5,637 nucleotides of DNA from Deltaproteobacteria bacterium (GTDB taxonomy: Bacteria > Myxococcota_A > Bradymonadia > UBA7976 > VGTA01), in contig VGTA01000254.1 in NCBI GenBank assembly GCA_016874875.1, positions 1 through 5,637 of the forward strand, written 5' to 3'. The notes under the pieces are model-generated. The model made no database searches. It was not told the origin of the DNA and was given only the letters and a program-made list of their open reading frames with translations. The translations under genes and the position numbers were made by a program. Below are positions 1-5,637 of this stretch, piece after piece. Numbering within the stretch: the first letter of the stretch is position 1; each line of letters opens with the position of its first letter.

Positions 1-1
1 C

Positions 2-217
2 GCCCGCCTCGCCGCCTTTAGCTTCGCCCCGAGCGGCGCCGAGCCCCTCGCGCTCGTGGAGGTGGGCGACGGCGGCGCGCTCGTGGGCTGCGCGCCCCTC
101 GGCGCCCCCATCGCGGAGGTGCAGCTCCCCCGGGGCGAGCACCGCCTCTGGCTCCGCTCGCCGCCGCGCGCCCCCGCCGCCCCCCGCCCCTACATCTTCG
201 CCCTCGAGGCGCGCTGA
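2..217 (+). CDS. C-terminal end of an unidentified protein (5' partial)
   Basis: Reading from base 2, 71 codons are open and end at TGA (215-217). The start lies left of the window. The fragment is rich in Ala, Pro and Arg, with G/C in almost every third codon position, as in the neighbouring genes, which supports real coding. It reads as short beta-strand segments (AEPLALVEVGDG, IAEVQLPRGEHRLWLRS) and closes with YIFALEAR. The order 'hydrophobic strand, P-x-G-x-H/Y, strand, terminal Y-x-F/L strand' resembles the end of extracellular beta-sandwich modules such as PPC or PEGA-like domains. That is a loose resemblance from pattern alone, and no family is assigned. The gene converges with the large kinase gene, with only 14 bp between the two stop codons, so it is not in the same operon. 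No transmembrane segment is visible in the part seen. Confidence 0.6.
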   Translation, partial: ARLAAFSFAPSGAEPLALVEVGDGGALVGCAPLGAPIAEVQLPRGEHRLWLRSPPRAPAAPRPYIFALEAR

Positions 218-235
218 GCCGCGGCGGTGCCTCAG
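214..235. repeat. Short inverted repeat spanning both convergent stop codons
   Basis: CTGAG (214-218) and CTCAG (231-235) can pair as a 5-bp stem around a 12-base GC-rich loop. The arms contain the stop codons of the genes that converge here. There is no T-tract on either side, so a bidirectional intrinsic terminator is only a weak possibility. Short inverted repeats are common by chance in such GC-rich DNA. Confidence 0.2.
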
Positions 236-3200
236 AGGCGCGTGTGCGCGCGGTCGCTCTGGTACGTGGTCCCCGCGTCCCACGACGCCCCCGAGAGGCG
301 CTGCACCTGCGAGAGCAGGTCGAGGCGCTGGTGGTGCTGCGCGTAGACCTTGATCGCCATGCGCAGCTCCTCGAGCTCGGGCTCACGGTGCGGGACGTCG
401 AGGCACAGCCCCTCCGCCTGCAAGAGCGCCACCTGCGCTTGGTCCCAGTCGCTCTGCAGCGTATGCGCCCACGCCTCCCCGAGCGCCGCGCAGAACTCCA
501 GCGACGAGAGGTTGCCGCGCGAGAGCTTGCGCACCTCCGCGAAATACGGCAGCGCCGCCTCCGGCGCCCCCTTGCGCCAGGCGCACAGCCCCAGCCCGAG
601 GCGCGCCTCGAGGGAGCAGACCTCGAGGTTGGCGTCGATGGCCTCGGTGAAGATGCGCTGGAAGGCGCGCTCCGCCTGCTCCACGCGCCCCTGCGCGCGC
701 GTCAGCTTGGCGAGCGCGAGGCGGGCGGTGAGCTGCTGCCCGAGCAGGGCGTCGTCGAGCTGCGCCATCGACAGGCTCTCCTCGAGGTGCTCCTGCGCCG
801 CGCTCGCGTCGCCGCGCGCCACCGACCACAGCCCGAGGCCGTAGCGGACCACGCTCAGCGTCTCTGGCGCGCGGCATCCGCCCAAGAAGCGCTGTGCCTC
901 TTGGAAGTAGCGCCCCGCGCGCTCGAGGTGGTCCCCCTGCAGCATACACAGCCCCATCTGCGCCACGCCGCGCGCCCCCACCTCGTGGAGGTCGGCGGCG
1001 CGCGCCTCGGCGATGGCCTGCTCGATGTACTGCTCCGCCTCCGCGTGGTGCCCCGCGAGCGTGGCGGCCTCCCCGCCGGCGAGGGCGAGGCCGCAGCGCT
1101 CCTGAGGGGAGAGGGCGGCGAGCGCGTCGTCCCACGAGAGCAGGCGCTTGGCGAGCGACGTGGCGTTGCCCATCAGCCCGGACTTCATGAGGCGGCGCAG
1201 GCTCTCCTGGCCGCGCGTGAGCGCCGCGTGGCGCTCGCCCCCCTCCCAGCAGTTGCGCGCCACCATCTCGAGCTCGATGCCCATGTGGTCGCGCTCGGCG
1301 CGCGGCAGGCGGAGCTCCGCCGTGGCGAGGTTGAGCTCACGCCAGTTGGGCAGCGCCTGCGCGATGTCGCGCAGCTCCACGCGGATTAGGTCGTGGGCGT
1401 ACACAAAGCGCTGGCGCTGCTCCTTGATGAGCCCCGCCTGCGTCGCGCGGTCGATCAGCGAGTCGATCAGGTCCTCGTCGTCGGTGAGGAGCGGCGCGCG
1501 CGGGTCGCCGGGGATGACGGCGAGCTTGGCGAGCGTGTGGGCGGTGAAGGAGCGCCCGAGCAGCGTGGAGCGCGCGAGCAGACTCTTGAGCTCCCCGCCG
1601 AGCGGCCCCTCGCACGCGCGGTCGATGCGCTGCCGCAGCACCTCGCTGGGGTCCATCGGCGCCAGCGCGAGCCCCTGGTCGCTCAGGTAGCCGCGCACCG
1701 CCTCCACCGCGATCAGCGGGTTGCCGCGCGACTGCTCGCAGGCGATCTCCACGAGCCCCTCCGGCAGCGACACGAGCGCCGACAGCGAGGCGCTCAGCAC
1801 CTGCTCCGGAATCGGCTTGAGCTGCAGCAGCGTGGCGCCCAGATTCATGAGCGCGCGGCGGACGTTGCGGACGGTGCGGCGCTCCGTGGGGCGCAGAGTG
1901 GCCACGAGCAGCAGGGGCTGCCCGGCGCGGGTGGCTAGGGCGTGCAGGAGGCGGAGGATGCGCCCCTCGGGCGACCAGTGCGCGTCATCCGCCCAGAGCA
2001 TCAGCGGGCGCCCGCCGGCGAGGTCCACCACCAGCTGCGCCGCGTGCTTAAAGCGACTCTCGAGGTCCTCCTCCGCCGACGACGGCCAGAGCGCCTCCTT
2101 GGCGTTGGCGAGCGCCTCGGGGGTGGGGAAGGCGCGCGCGAGCACCTCGTCGGCCTGCTCCGCGGCGGCGCCCGGCGCCCCGATCAGGCGCAGCGCCGCC
2201 GCGCGCAGGGCGCCCCCGCGCGTCTGCGGCTCGCTGCGCACGGTGAGCGTCTGCATCAGCCCCCACTCCTCCACGCGAGCGCGGAGCCAGTCCACGAGGC
2301 GGCTCTTGCCGAGGCCCGCCTCCGCCTCCACCAGCACCACCTGCGGCCCGCGCCCCTCGAGCACCCGCTGCGCCGCCTCCTCGAGCACCTGCTGCGCGTC
2401 GGCGCGGCCCACGAGGGGTGGGAGGCGGAGGTGGAAGAGCCCCATGCCGACGCTCATGTTCATGGGCGCGAGGGCGGCGCGGGGGGGGGGCGGCTCGTCG
2501 CGGAGGGGATCGTCGCTGAGGGGACCGTCGCTGAGGGGACCGTCGCTGAGGGGACCGTCGGCGAGGGGACCGTCGGTGAGGACGCTGTCGTCCTCCTCGT
2601 CGCGCGCCACCTCCTCAAACGACCCCAGGCGGGGCGCCGCGAGCGCCCGGAGGTCCTCGCGCAGCTCCGCCACCGAGCGGTAGCGCGCCGCCGGGAGCTT
2701 CTCCATCATGCGCCGCACCACCGGCACGAGGCCCTCGGGGACCTCCACCTGAGAGCGGAGGCGCAGCTCGGGGACGGGGGAGTGCTGGTGGTGGCTGAGG
2801 AGGTTGCGCCCATAGAAGGGCAGGCGCCCCGTGAGCAGCTCATAGAGGATGACGCCGAGGGAGTAGATGTCGGTCCACGGCCCCACCTCCGCCACGCGCC
2901 CCTGCGCCGCCTCAGGCGCGATGTAGGCGGGGGTGCCCTCGATGCGCTTGGCGGCCTTGTCCACGTCGGTGGTGGTCATGGCGATGCCAAAGTCCACGAT
3001 CTTCACCGCCCCGAGGCCCTCCACCCCGGGCACGATGAGGATGTTGGAGGGCTTGAGGTCGCGGTGGACGATGTCACGCGCGTGGGCGTGCGCCAGGCCG
3101 CTGAGCAGGCAGTCGAGGAGCGTCCACAGCCGCGTCCACGACCACCGCTCGTTGAGGTAGGCGCCGAGGGGCGCGCCGAGCACGGACTCCATCGCCACGA

Positions 3201-3456
3201 ACGCGCAGCCGCTCGGGGTGCGCCCAAAGTCATACACCTCCACCAGCGTGGGGTGGTTGAGGCGCGCCATGGCGCGCACCTCGCGGTTAAACGAACGCTC
3301 CGCCGAGCCGCGCTGGTCGGCGGCGAGGTCGAGCACCTTGATCGCGCAGTGCCCGCCGGAGGCCTCGTGGCGCGCGAGCCACACGTCACCCACGGAGCCT
3401 TCGCCGAGCCAGCGCAGCGCCTTGTAGCCGAGGGGGAAGTCTCTGGGCGTGCTCAT
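232..3456 (-). CDS. Ser/Thr protein kinase fused to MalT/PknK-like AAA ATPase and TPR-like C-terminus
   Basis: This 1074-aa protein probably senses a ligand or partner through its C-terminus and phosphorylates Ser/Thr on targets in the cytosol. Residues 10-272 form a complete kinase domain: glycine loop G18-x-G20-x-x-G23, Lys40, alpha-C Glu59, HRDLKPSN (131-138), DFG (155-157), GTPAYIAPE (174-182) and Asp196. The HRD arginine marks an RD kinase. Residues 280-330 are an acidic, Pro-rich linker with DGPLS repeats. An ATPase module starts at LVGR (348-351), with Walker A AEAGLGKS (378-385), Walker B LMLWADD (485-491) and SRGNPL (576-581). Residues from about 720 to 1050 are helical and TPR-like. 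The order matches mycobacterial PknK (about 1100 aa) and many myxobacterial kinases. No transmembrane helix and no C-terminal LuxR-type helix-turn-helix are visible. No in-frame start exists further upstream before a TAG, and a purine-rich RBS precedes the ATG. It is probably cotranscribed with the recombinase-like gene 46 bp upstream. The substrate is unknown. Confidence 0.95.
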   Translation of the reverse strand: MSTPRDFPLGYKALRWLGEGSVGDVWLARHEASGGHCAIKVLDLAADQRGSAERSFNREVRAMARLNHPTLVEVYDFGRTPSGCAFVAMESVLGAPLGAYLNERWSWTRLWTLLDCLLSGLAHAHARDIVHRDLKPSNILIVPGVEGLGAVKIVDFGIAMTTTDVDKAAKRIEGTPAYIAPEAAQGRVAEVGPWTDIYSLGVILYELLTGRLPFYGRNLLSHHQHSPVPELRLRSQVEVPEGLVPVVRRMMEKLPAARYRSVAELREDLRALAAPRLGSFEEVARDEEDDSVLTDGPLADGPLSDGPLSDGPLSDDPLRDEPPPPRAALAPMNMSVGMGLFHLRLPPLVGRADAQQVLEEAAQRVLEGRGPQVVLVEAEAGLGKSRLVDWLRARVEEWGLMQTLTVRSEPQTRGGALRAAALRLIGAPGAAAEQADEVLARAFPTPEALANAKEALWPSSAEEDLESRFKHAAQLVVDLAGGRPLMLWADDAHWSPEGRILRLLHALATRAGQPLLLVATLRPTERRTVRNVRRALMNLGATLLQLKPIPEQVLSASLSALVSLPEGLVEIACEQSRGNPLIAVEAVRGYLSDQGLALAPMDPSEVLRQRIDRACEGPLGGELKSLLARSTLLGRSFTAHTLAKLAVIPGDPRAPLLTDDEDLIDSLIDRATQAGLIKEQRQRFVYAHDLIRVELRDIAQALPNWRELNLATAELRLPRAERDHMGIELEMVARNCWEGGERHAALTRGQESLRRLMKSGLMGNATSLAKRLLSWDDALAALSPQERCGLALAGGEAATLAGHHAEAEQYIEQAIAEARAADLHEVGARGVAQMGLCMLQGDHLERAGRYFQEAQRFLGGCRAPETLSVVRYGLGLWSVARGDASAAQEHLEESLSMAQLDDALLGQQLTARLALAKLTRAQGRVEQAERAFQRIFTEAIDANLEVCSLEARLGLGLCAWRKGAPEAALPYFAEVRKLSRGNLSSLEFCAALGEAWAHTLQSDWDQAQVALLQAEGLCLDVPHREPELEELRMAIKVYAQHHQRLDLLSQVQRLSGASWDAGTTYQSDRAHTRL
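2481..2490. repeat. G10/C10 homopolymer tract inside the kinase linker
   Basis: Ten consecutive G on the + strand are C10 in the coding strand and encode part of Pro322-Pro325 and the first base of the Arg326 codon. The tract lies between the kinase and ATPase domains. Removing one C shifts the frame to read Ala-Pro-Pro-Ser-Arg-Pro and then TGA (2462-2460), giving a 331-aa kinase-only product. Such tracts are known sites of slipped-strand mispairing and also of sequencing error. Confidence 0.9.
2496..2585. repeat. 15-bp tandem repeat encoding DGPLS units
   Basis: Six 15-bp units with + strand consensus CGTCGCTGAGGGGAC lie head to tail. Units 2 to 4 (2511-2555) are identical, units 1 and 5 differ at a few bases, and unit 6 is degraded. 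Each is a whole number of codons and encodes D-G-P-L-S/A in the kinase linker (about residues 292-320), so copy-number change would alter linker length without shifting the frame. Confidence 0.9.
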
Positions 3457-3462
3457 GGAGTG

Positions 3463-3472
3463 TTCTCTCTCT
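3463..3472 (-). promoter_or_regulatory. Purine-rich ribosome binding site of the kinase gene
   Basis: On the - strand AGAGAGAGAA ends 6 bases before the ATG at 3456-3454. It contains GAG cores of a Shine-Dalgarno sequence but no full GGAGG. It supports this ATG as the start. Confidence 0.5.
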
Positions 3473-3474
3473 GC

Positions 3475-3492
3475 GGCGCCGCGCGCGGCGCC
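3475..3492. repeat. Perfect 18-bp palindrome between the recombinase-like and kinase genes
   Basis: GGCGCCGCGCGCGGCGCC reads identically on both strands. It consists of two GGCGCC hexamers flanking GCGCGC and lies in the 46-bp gap, just upstream of the kinase RBS. It could form a hairpin in the mRNA or be a symmetric protein-binding site. It has no T-tract, so an intrinsic terminator is unlikely. GC-only palindromes also arise easily in DNA of this composition. Confidence 0.5.
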
Positions 3493-3502
3493 TCTCGCGG
3501 CG

Positions 3503-4051
3503 TCAGTCGGCGTCTACGCTGTTGGGGTCTCGCGACTTGAGGCTCAGCGAGGAGGGCTCAGGGCGAAAGAGGCGCCCCTCGAAGTGCCCATAGATGTTCC
3601 ACCAGTCGGGGGCGACGGCGAGGGAGGGGTGCTGCGCGCGCTGCGTCCCCTGCTCGATCTGCTTGATGTCGCTCTCCCACTGGCTGATGCTCTCGAGGAC
3701 GCCGAGGACGCTCCGGCCGGCGCGTGTGCGCGTGTCGAGCTCCTCCTCCACGCTAAAGAGCGTCACGCGCCGCAGGACGCCCGAGATGAGGGCGCGGAGC
3801 ATGCGGAGGCTGCGGGTGAGGCAGTCGAGGCGGGCGATGATAAAGCCGAGCTCGGCGCTCGCCTGGCAGCGTTCGAGCGCCCGCTTGAGCCCCGAGGTCT
3901 GCTTGAGGTCCGCCACGTGCTGCGTGTCCTTGATGATCTCCACGATCTCTAGGTGGTGCCTGTGGGCGTAGAGCTGGATGTACTCAAGCTGCGCCTCGGT
4001 GGACAGGGCGTCTTTGCCTTCATAATGACAAACGTAAGCGATCACTCTCAA
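3503..4051 (-). CDS. Serine-recombinase-fold protein, probably catalytically inactive, no DNA-binding domain seen
   Basis: The 182-aa product matches the N-terminal catalytic domain of resolvases and invertases: a start like M-R-V-I-x-Y-V, STEAQLEYIQLYA, then GFIIARLDCLTRS (69-81), then LDTRTRAGR (105-113) and SQWESDIKQIEQG. Active members have Y-x-R-V-S at the start and D-R-L-x-R in the middle. Here the nucleophilic serine position is Tyr10, its arginine partner is Cys8, D-R is D76-Cys77, and the arginine after the Q-x-E helix is Ser127. Asp76 and Arg80 are kept. The last 40 residues (APDWWNIYGHFEGRLF onward) show no helix-turn-helix, so classical recombination is unlikely. The start is TTG (4051-4049); the only in-frame alternative nearby is GTG two codons later, and a TGA lies five codons upstream. 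The family-like N-terminus favours TTG. The first codons are unusually A/T-rich (GTT, TGT, CAT, TAT, GAA, AAA). The gene probably shares a transcript with the downstream kinase, so a regulatory or partner role is inferred. Confidence 0.85.
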   Translation of the reverse strand: MRVIAYVCHYEGKDALSTEAQLEYIQLYAHRHHLEIVEIIKDTQHVADLKQTSGLKRALERCQASAELGFIIARLDCLTRSLRMLRALISGVLRRVTLFSVEEELDTRTRAGRSVLGVLESISQWESDIKQIEQGTQRAQHPSLAVAPDWWNIYGHFEGRLFRPEPSSLSLKSRDPNSVDAD

Positions 4052-4115
4052 GATATACTCAACTCATCTCGCGCGCCGCTGAGGGGGCGCGGGGGCCAAC
4101 GCGGGACTCTGCACC

Positions 4116-4143
4116 ATTAGAGCACCTGAGCGCATAGAATCAA
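4116..4143 (-). promoter_or_regulatory. Candidate sigma70-type promoter for the recombinase-like/kinase pair
   Basis: On the - strand a TTGATT box (4143-4138; 4 of 6 to TTGACA) and a TCTAAT box (4121-4116; 5 of 6 to TATAAT) are separated by 16 bases. They lie in a locally AT-richer patch of an otherwise GC-rich gap. Transcription would begin near 4109 and leave a leader of about 58 bases before the TTG start. This is a motif match only. Confidence 0.4.
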
Positions 4144-4151
4144 GCCACAGC

Positions 4152-4175
4152 GCAGCGCCGTCCTCCGCGCGCTGC
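4152..4175 (-). terminator. Weak hairpin downstream of fabI
   Basis: GCAGCGC (4152-4158 on +) and GCGCTGC (4169-4175) form a 7-bp stem with a 10-base loop, 13 bases after the fabI stop codon. On the - strand it is followed by TGTGGCTTGATTCT rather than a clear U-run. It could slow or end transcription before the promoter at 4116-4143, but it is not a convincing intrinsic terminator. Confidence 0.25.
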
Positions 4176-4188
4176 CCCGCCTCGCGCC

Positions 4189-5025
4189 TCAGGGCGAGAC
4201 GGCGTGCTCGCCGGCGTCCACGTGCAGGGTGGTGGCCGTGACGCCGCCGCTCAGGGGCGAGCAGAGGAAGCACACCGCCGCGGCCACCTCCTCGTGGGTG
4301 ACGCCGCGCCCGAGGGGGGTGCGCGCGGCGGCCTCGCGGAGGCGCTCACGGAAGCCGGGCAGCCCGGCGGCGGCGAGCGTCTTGACGGGGCCGGCGCTCA
4401 CGGCGTTGACCCGCACGCCCCGGGGGCCGAGCTCGCGGGCGAGGTAGCGCACCTCCGCCTCGAGGGCGGCCTTGGCGGGGCCCATGAGCCCGTAGAGGGG
4501 GACGGCGACGCGGGCGCCGAGGTAGGTGAGGGTGACCACGCTGGCGTCCGCCGAGAGGTGCGGCAGGGCGAAATGGACGGCGCGGAGCAGGCTGTAGGCG
4601 CTCACGTCGAGGGCGAGGCGGAAGCCCTCGCGCGAGCAGGCGTGGAGGGGGGCGGCGAGGTCCGCCTGCTCGGCGAACGCGACGCTGTGCACCAAGAAGT
4701 CGAGCCCGCCGAGCGCCGCCGCCGCGCCGTCGAGGGCGGCGCGCAGGGAGTCGTCGTCGCGCACGTCGCAGGGGGCGGCGAAGGGAGCGGCGACGCGCTC
4801 GGCGAGGGGGAGGGCGCGGCGCGCGGCGCGCGCGTCGAGGTAGGTGAAGCCCACGCGCGCCCCGGCGGCGCTGAGCGCCTCCACGGCGGCCCAGGCGAGG
4901 GAGCGTGGATTCGCCACCCCGAGCACGAGCCCGCGGCGCCCGGTGAGCATGGGCGGCATGGCGAGGGCGGGGCGCGGGGCGTCGTCCTCGCCGTCAGCGA
5001 GCGCGGGCGTCTCGGAGGGCGTCAC
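4189..5025 (-). CDS. fabI: Enoyl-[acyl-carrier-protein] reductase, FabI type
   Basis: FabI performs the last reduction of each type II fatty-acid elongation cycle, turning trans-2-enoyl-ACP into acyl-ACP with NAD(P)H in the cytosol. The 278-aa product shows the family's features in order: nucleotide-binding GLVLGVANPRSLAW (32-45), CDV (86-88), FLVHSVAFAE (110-119), TLTYLGA (165-171) with Tyr168, the catalytic Y178-x6-K185 in YGLMGPAKAALE, VRVNAVSAGPVKTLAA (204-219), TPLGR-VT-EEV and the closing HVDAGEHAV. The Tyr168-Tyr178-Lys185 spacing equals that of E. coli Tyr146-Tyr156-Lys163, which separates FabI from ordinary SDRs. The longest reading starts at GTG (5025-5023), which overlaps the TGA of the upstream gene as GTGA. 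It adds an acidic, Ala-rich stretch of about 22 residues. Met23 (4959) and Met26 (4950) would give the usual length of about 255 aa. No strong Shine-Dalgarno decides between them. Confidence 0.92.
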   Translation of the reverse strand: MTPSETPALADGEDDAPRPALAMPPMLTGRRGLVLGVANPRSLAWAAVEALSAAGARVGFTYLDARAARRALPLAERVAAPFAAPCDVRDDDSLRAALDGAAAALGGLDFLVHSVAFAEQADLAAPLHACSREGFRLALDVSAYSLLRAVHFALPHLSADASVVTLTYLGARVAVPLYGLMGPAKAALEAEVRYLARELGPRGVRVNAVSAGPVKTLAAAGLPGFRERLREAAARTPLGRGVTHEEVAAAVCFLCSPLSGGVTATTLHVDAGEHAVSP

Positions 5026-5637
5026 AGGTGGAAGCTCACAAAGGCGCCCGCGCTGTAGTTGACGCCCTTGAGGTCCTTGACGTCAGCCTCCTCAGCGCCG
5101 AGGGCGCGCTTGAGCTCACGCTTGAGCTGCTCAGCGTACTGGGCGGGGACCGCGGCGCCCTGAGAGGAGACGAAGCCGTCCACGGCGCGCGCCTTGACGT
5201 CGGCGGCGGCCTGCTCGCCGCTCAGGACGAAATGCCAGCCCGCGCCCACCTGCGCGCCCACGGAGATGAAGCTGTTGAGGTTGTACTCGAGGGCGCCGCG
5301 CAGGCGGGCGTTGAGGCCAAAGGCGGTGTTGGAGATGGACTCCTCTTGGCGCTGGAGCTCCTCGTACTTGGCCTTAAAGGCGCCGTAGGAGTTGGTGAGG
5401 CCGGCGGCCTCGAGCGCCTGCTGGATGGGCGCGCTGTTGGCGTCGAGGGCGCTCGCGCTCGTGGTCGCGCTCGGCGGGAAGCCAAAGAACACGCCGCCGC
5501 CGTAGGCGCCCACCGAGAGGGTGACGTCCGAGACGTCCAAGGAGAGGTCGAGCCCGAGGTTGACGGTGGCCCAGAACTGCTCGTTGCTCATCTGCTCGTA
5601 GTCGGCCCACAGACTCAGCCCGAGCAGCTCAAGGCCG
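5022..5637 (-). CDS. Beta-barrel-like outer-membrane protein, C-terminal part (5' end outside window)
   Basis: The frame is open from the right edge to TGA (5024-5022). An in-frame ATG at 5591-5589 is probably internal, because 15 sense codons upstream (reading GLELLGLSLWADYEQ) look like part of the same protein. No family is recognised. Visible amphipathic strands are FWATVNLGLDLSLDV, DVTLSVGAYGGGVFFGF, ARLRGALEYN, SFISVGAQVGAGWHFVL and a final VNYSAGAFVSFHL. This alternating pattern with Gly and aromatics, ending in a strand at the very C-terminus, is typical of outer-membrane barrels, although the last residue is Leu instead of the usual Phe. Two polar helical insertions break the strands: IQQALEAAG to YEELQRQEESI, and EQAAADVKAR to LKRELKRALGAEE. 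They may be loops or periplasmic segments. The signal peptide, if present, is off-window. The gene overlaps the longest fabI reading by 4 bp, suggesting coupled translation. Confidence 0.7.
   Translation of the reverse strand, partial: GLELLGLSLWADYEQMSNEQFWATVNLGLDLSLDVSDVTLSVGAYGGGVFFGFPPSATTSASALDANSAPIQQALEAAGLTNSYGAFKAKYEELQRQEESISNTAFGLNARLRGALEYNLNSFISVGAQVGAGWHFVLSGEQAAADVKARAVDGFVSSQGAAVPAQYAEQLKRELKRALGAEEADVKDLKGVNYSAGAFVSFHL

Noticed and set aside
244..1389. + strand open frame of 381 codons under the kinase C-terminus
   Set aside because: Low-complexity Arg/Ala/Leu composition antisense to TPR-like helices; no recognisable motif.
2496..2585. CRISPR array
   Set aside because: The 15-bp units are contiguous without spacers and lie in frame inside a coding linker.
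3475..3492. Recombination (res/att) site for the neighbouring recombinase-like protein
   Set aside because: The protein lacks the catalytic serine and a visible DNA-binding domain, and there is only one GC-only palindrome with no repeated subsites.
1942..3540. Long + strand open frame (532 codons) opposite the kinase gene
   Set aside because: It is a shadow produced by GC-rich codons on the other strand. Its translation is a low-complexity mix of Arg, Ala, Glu, His and Val with no family motif, while the - strand shows complete kinase and ATPase motifs.
3449..3952. + strand open frame opposite the recombinase-like gene
   Set aside because: The - strand frame carries the resolvase-fold signature. 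This one has only Ala/Leu/Glu-rich low complexity.
4204..5058. + strand open frame of 284 codons antisense to fabI
   Set aside because: Gly/Ala/Glu-rich shadow. The opposite strand encodes a clear FabI with catalytic Tyr and Lys.

Overview
The window is very GC-rich (roughly 70% by eye, with G/C in nearly all third codon positions). It carries a large cytosolic Ser/Thr kinase fused to a MalT/PknK-like ATPase and a helical-repeat C-terminus, together with a Gram-negative-type outer-membrane barrel protein and a type II fatty-acid-synthesis reductase. This mix fits a high-GC, didermic, kinase-rich bacterium such as Myxococcota, Bradymonadota or former Deltaproteobacteria. The lineage is an inference from composition and gene families, not from a marker gene.

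Layout from left to right. (1) Positions 2-217, + strand: the last 71 codons of a protein that begins outside the window. (2) Positions 232-3456, - strand: a 1074-aa protein kinase / AAA ATPase / TPR-like regulator that converges on the first gene with 14 bp between stop codons. Its linker holds a 15-bp tandem repeat and a run of ten identical bases. (3) Positions 3503-4051, - strand: a 182-aa protein with the fold signature of a serine-recombinase catalytic domain, but with the nucleophilic serine and several catalytic arginines replaced and no visible DNA-binding domain. It lies 46 bp upstream of the kinase on the same strand and probably shares its transcript. (4) Positions 4052-4188: an intergenic stretch with a plausible sigma70-type promoter for the recombinase-like/kinase pair and a weak hairpin after fabI. 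(5) Positions 4189-5025, - strand: an enoyl-ACP reductase of the FabI type. (6) Positions 5022-5637, - strand: the C-terminal part of a beta-barrel-like envelope protein, running off the right edge and overlapping the fabI start by 4 bp.

Functionally there are two units. The barrel-protein and fabI pair is translationally overlapping and looks like an envelope or lipid housekeeping operon. The pseudo-recombinase and kinase-ATPase pair looks like a signalling unit. A catalytically dead recombinase fold next to a STAND-like kinase is the most unusual element. A second oddity is the C10 tract in the kinase linker: losing one base would split the protein into a 331-aa kinase and an ATPase-TPR protein whose candidate ATG overlaps the new stop codon as ATGA. 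No CRISPR array, tRNA, rRNA or insertion sequence was seen.
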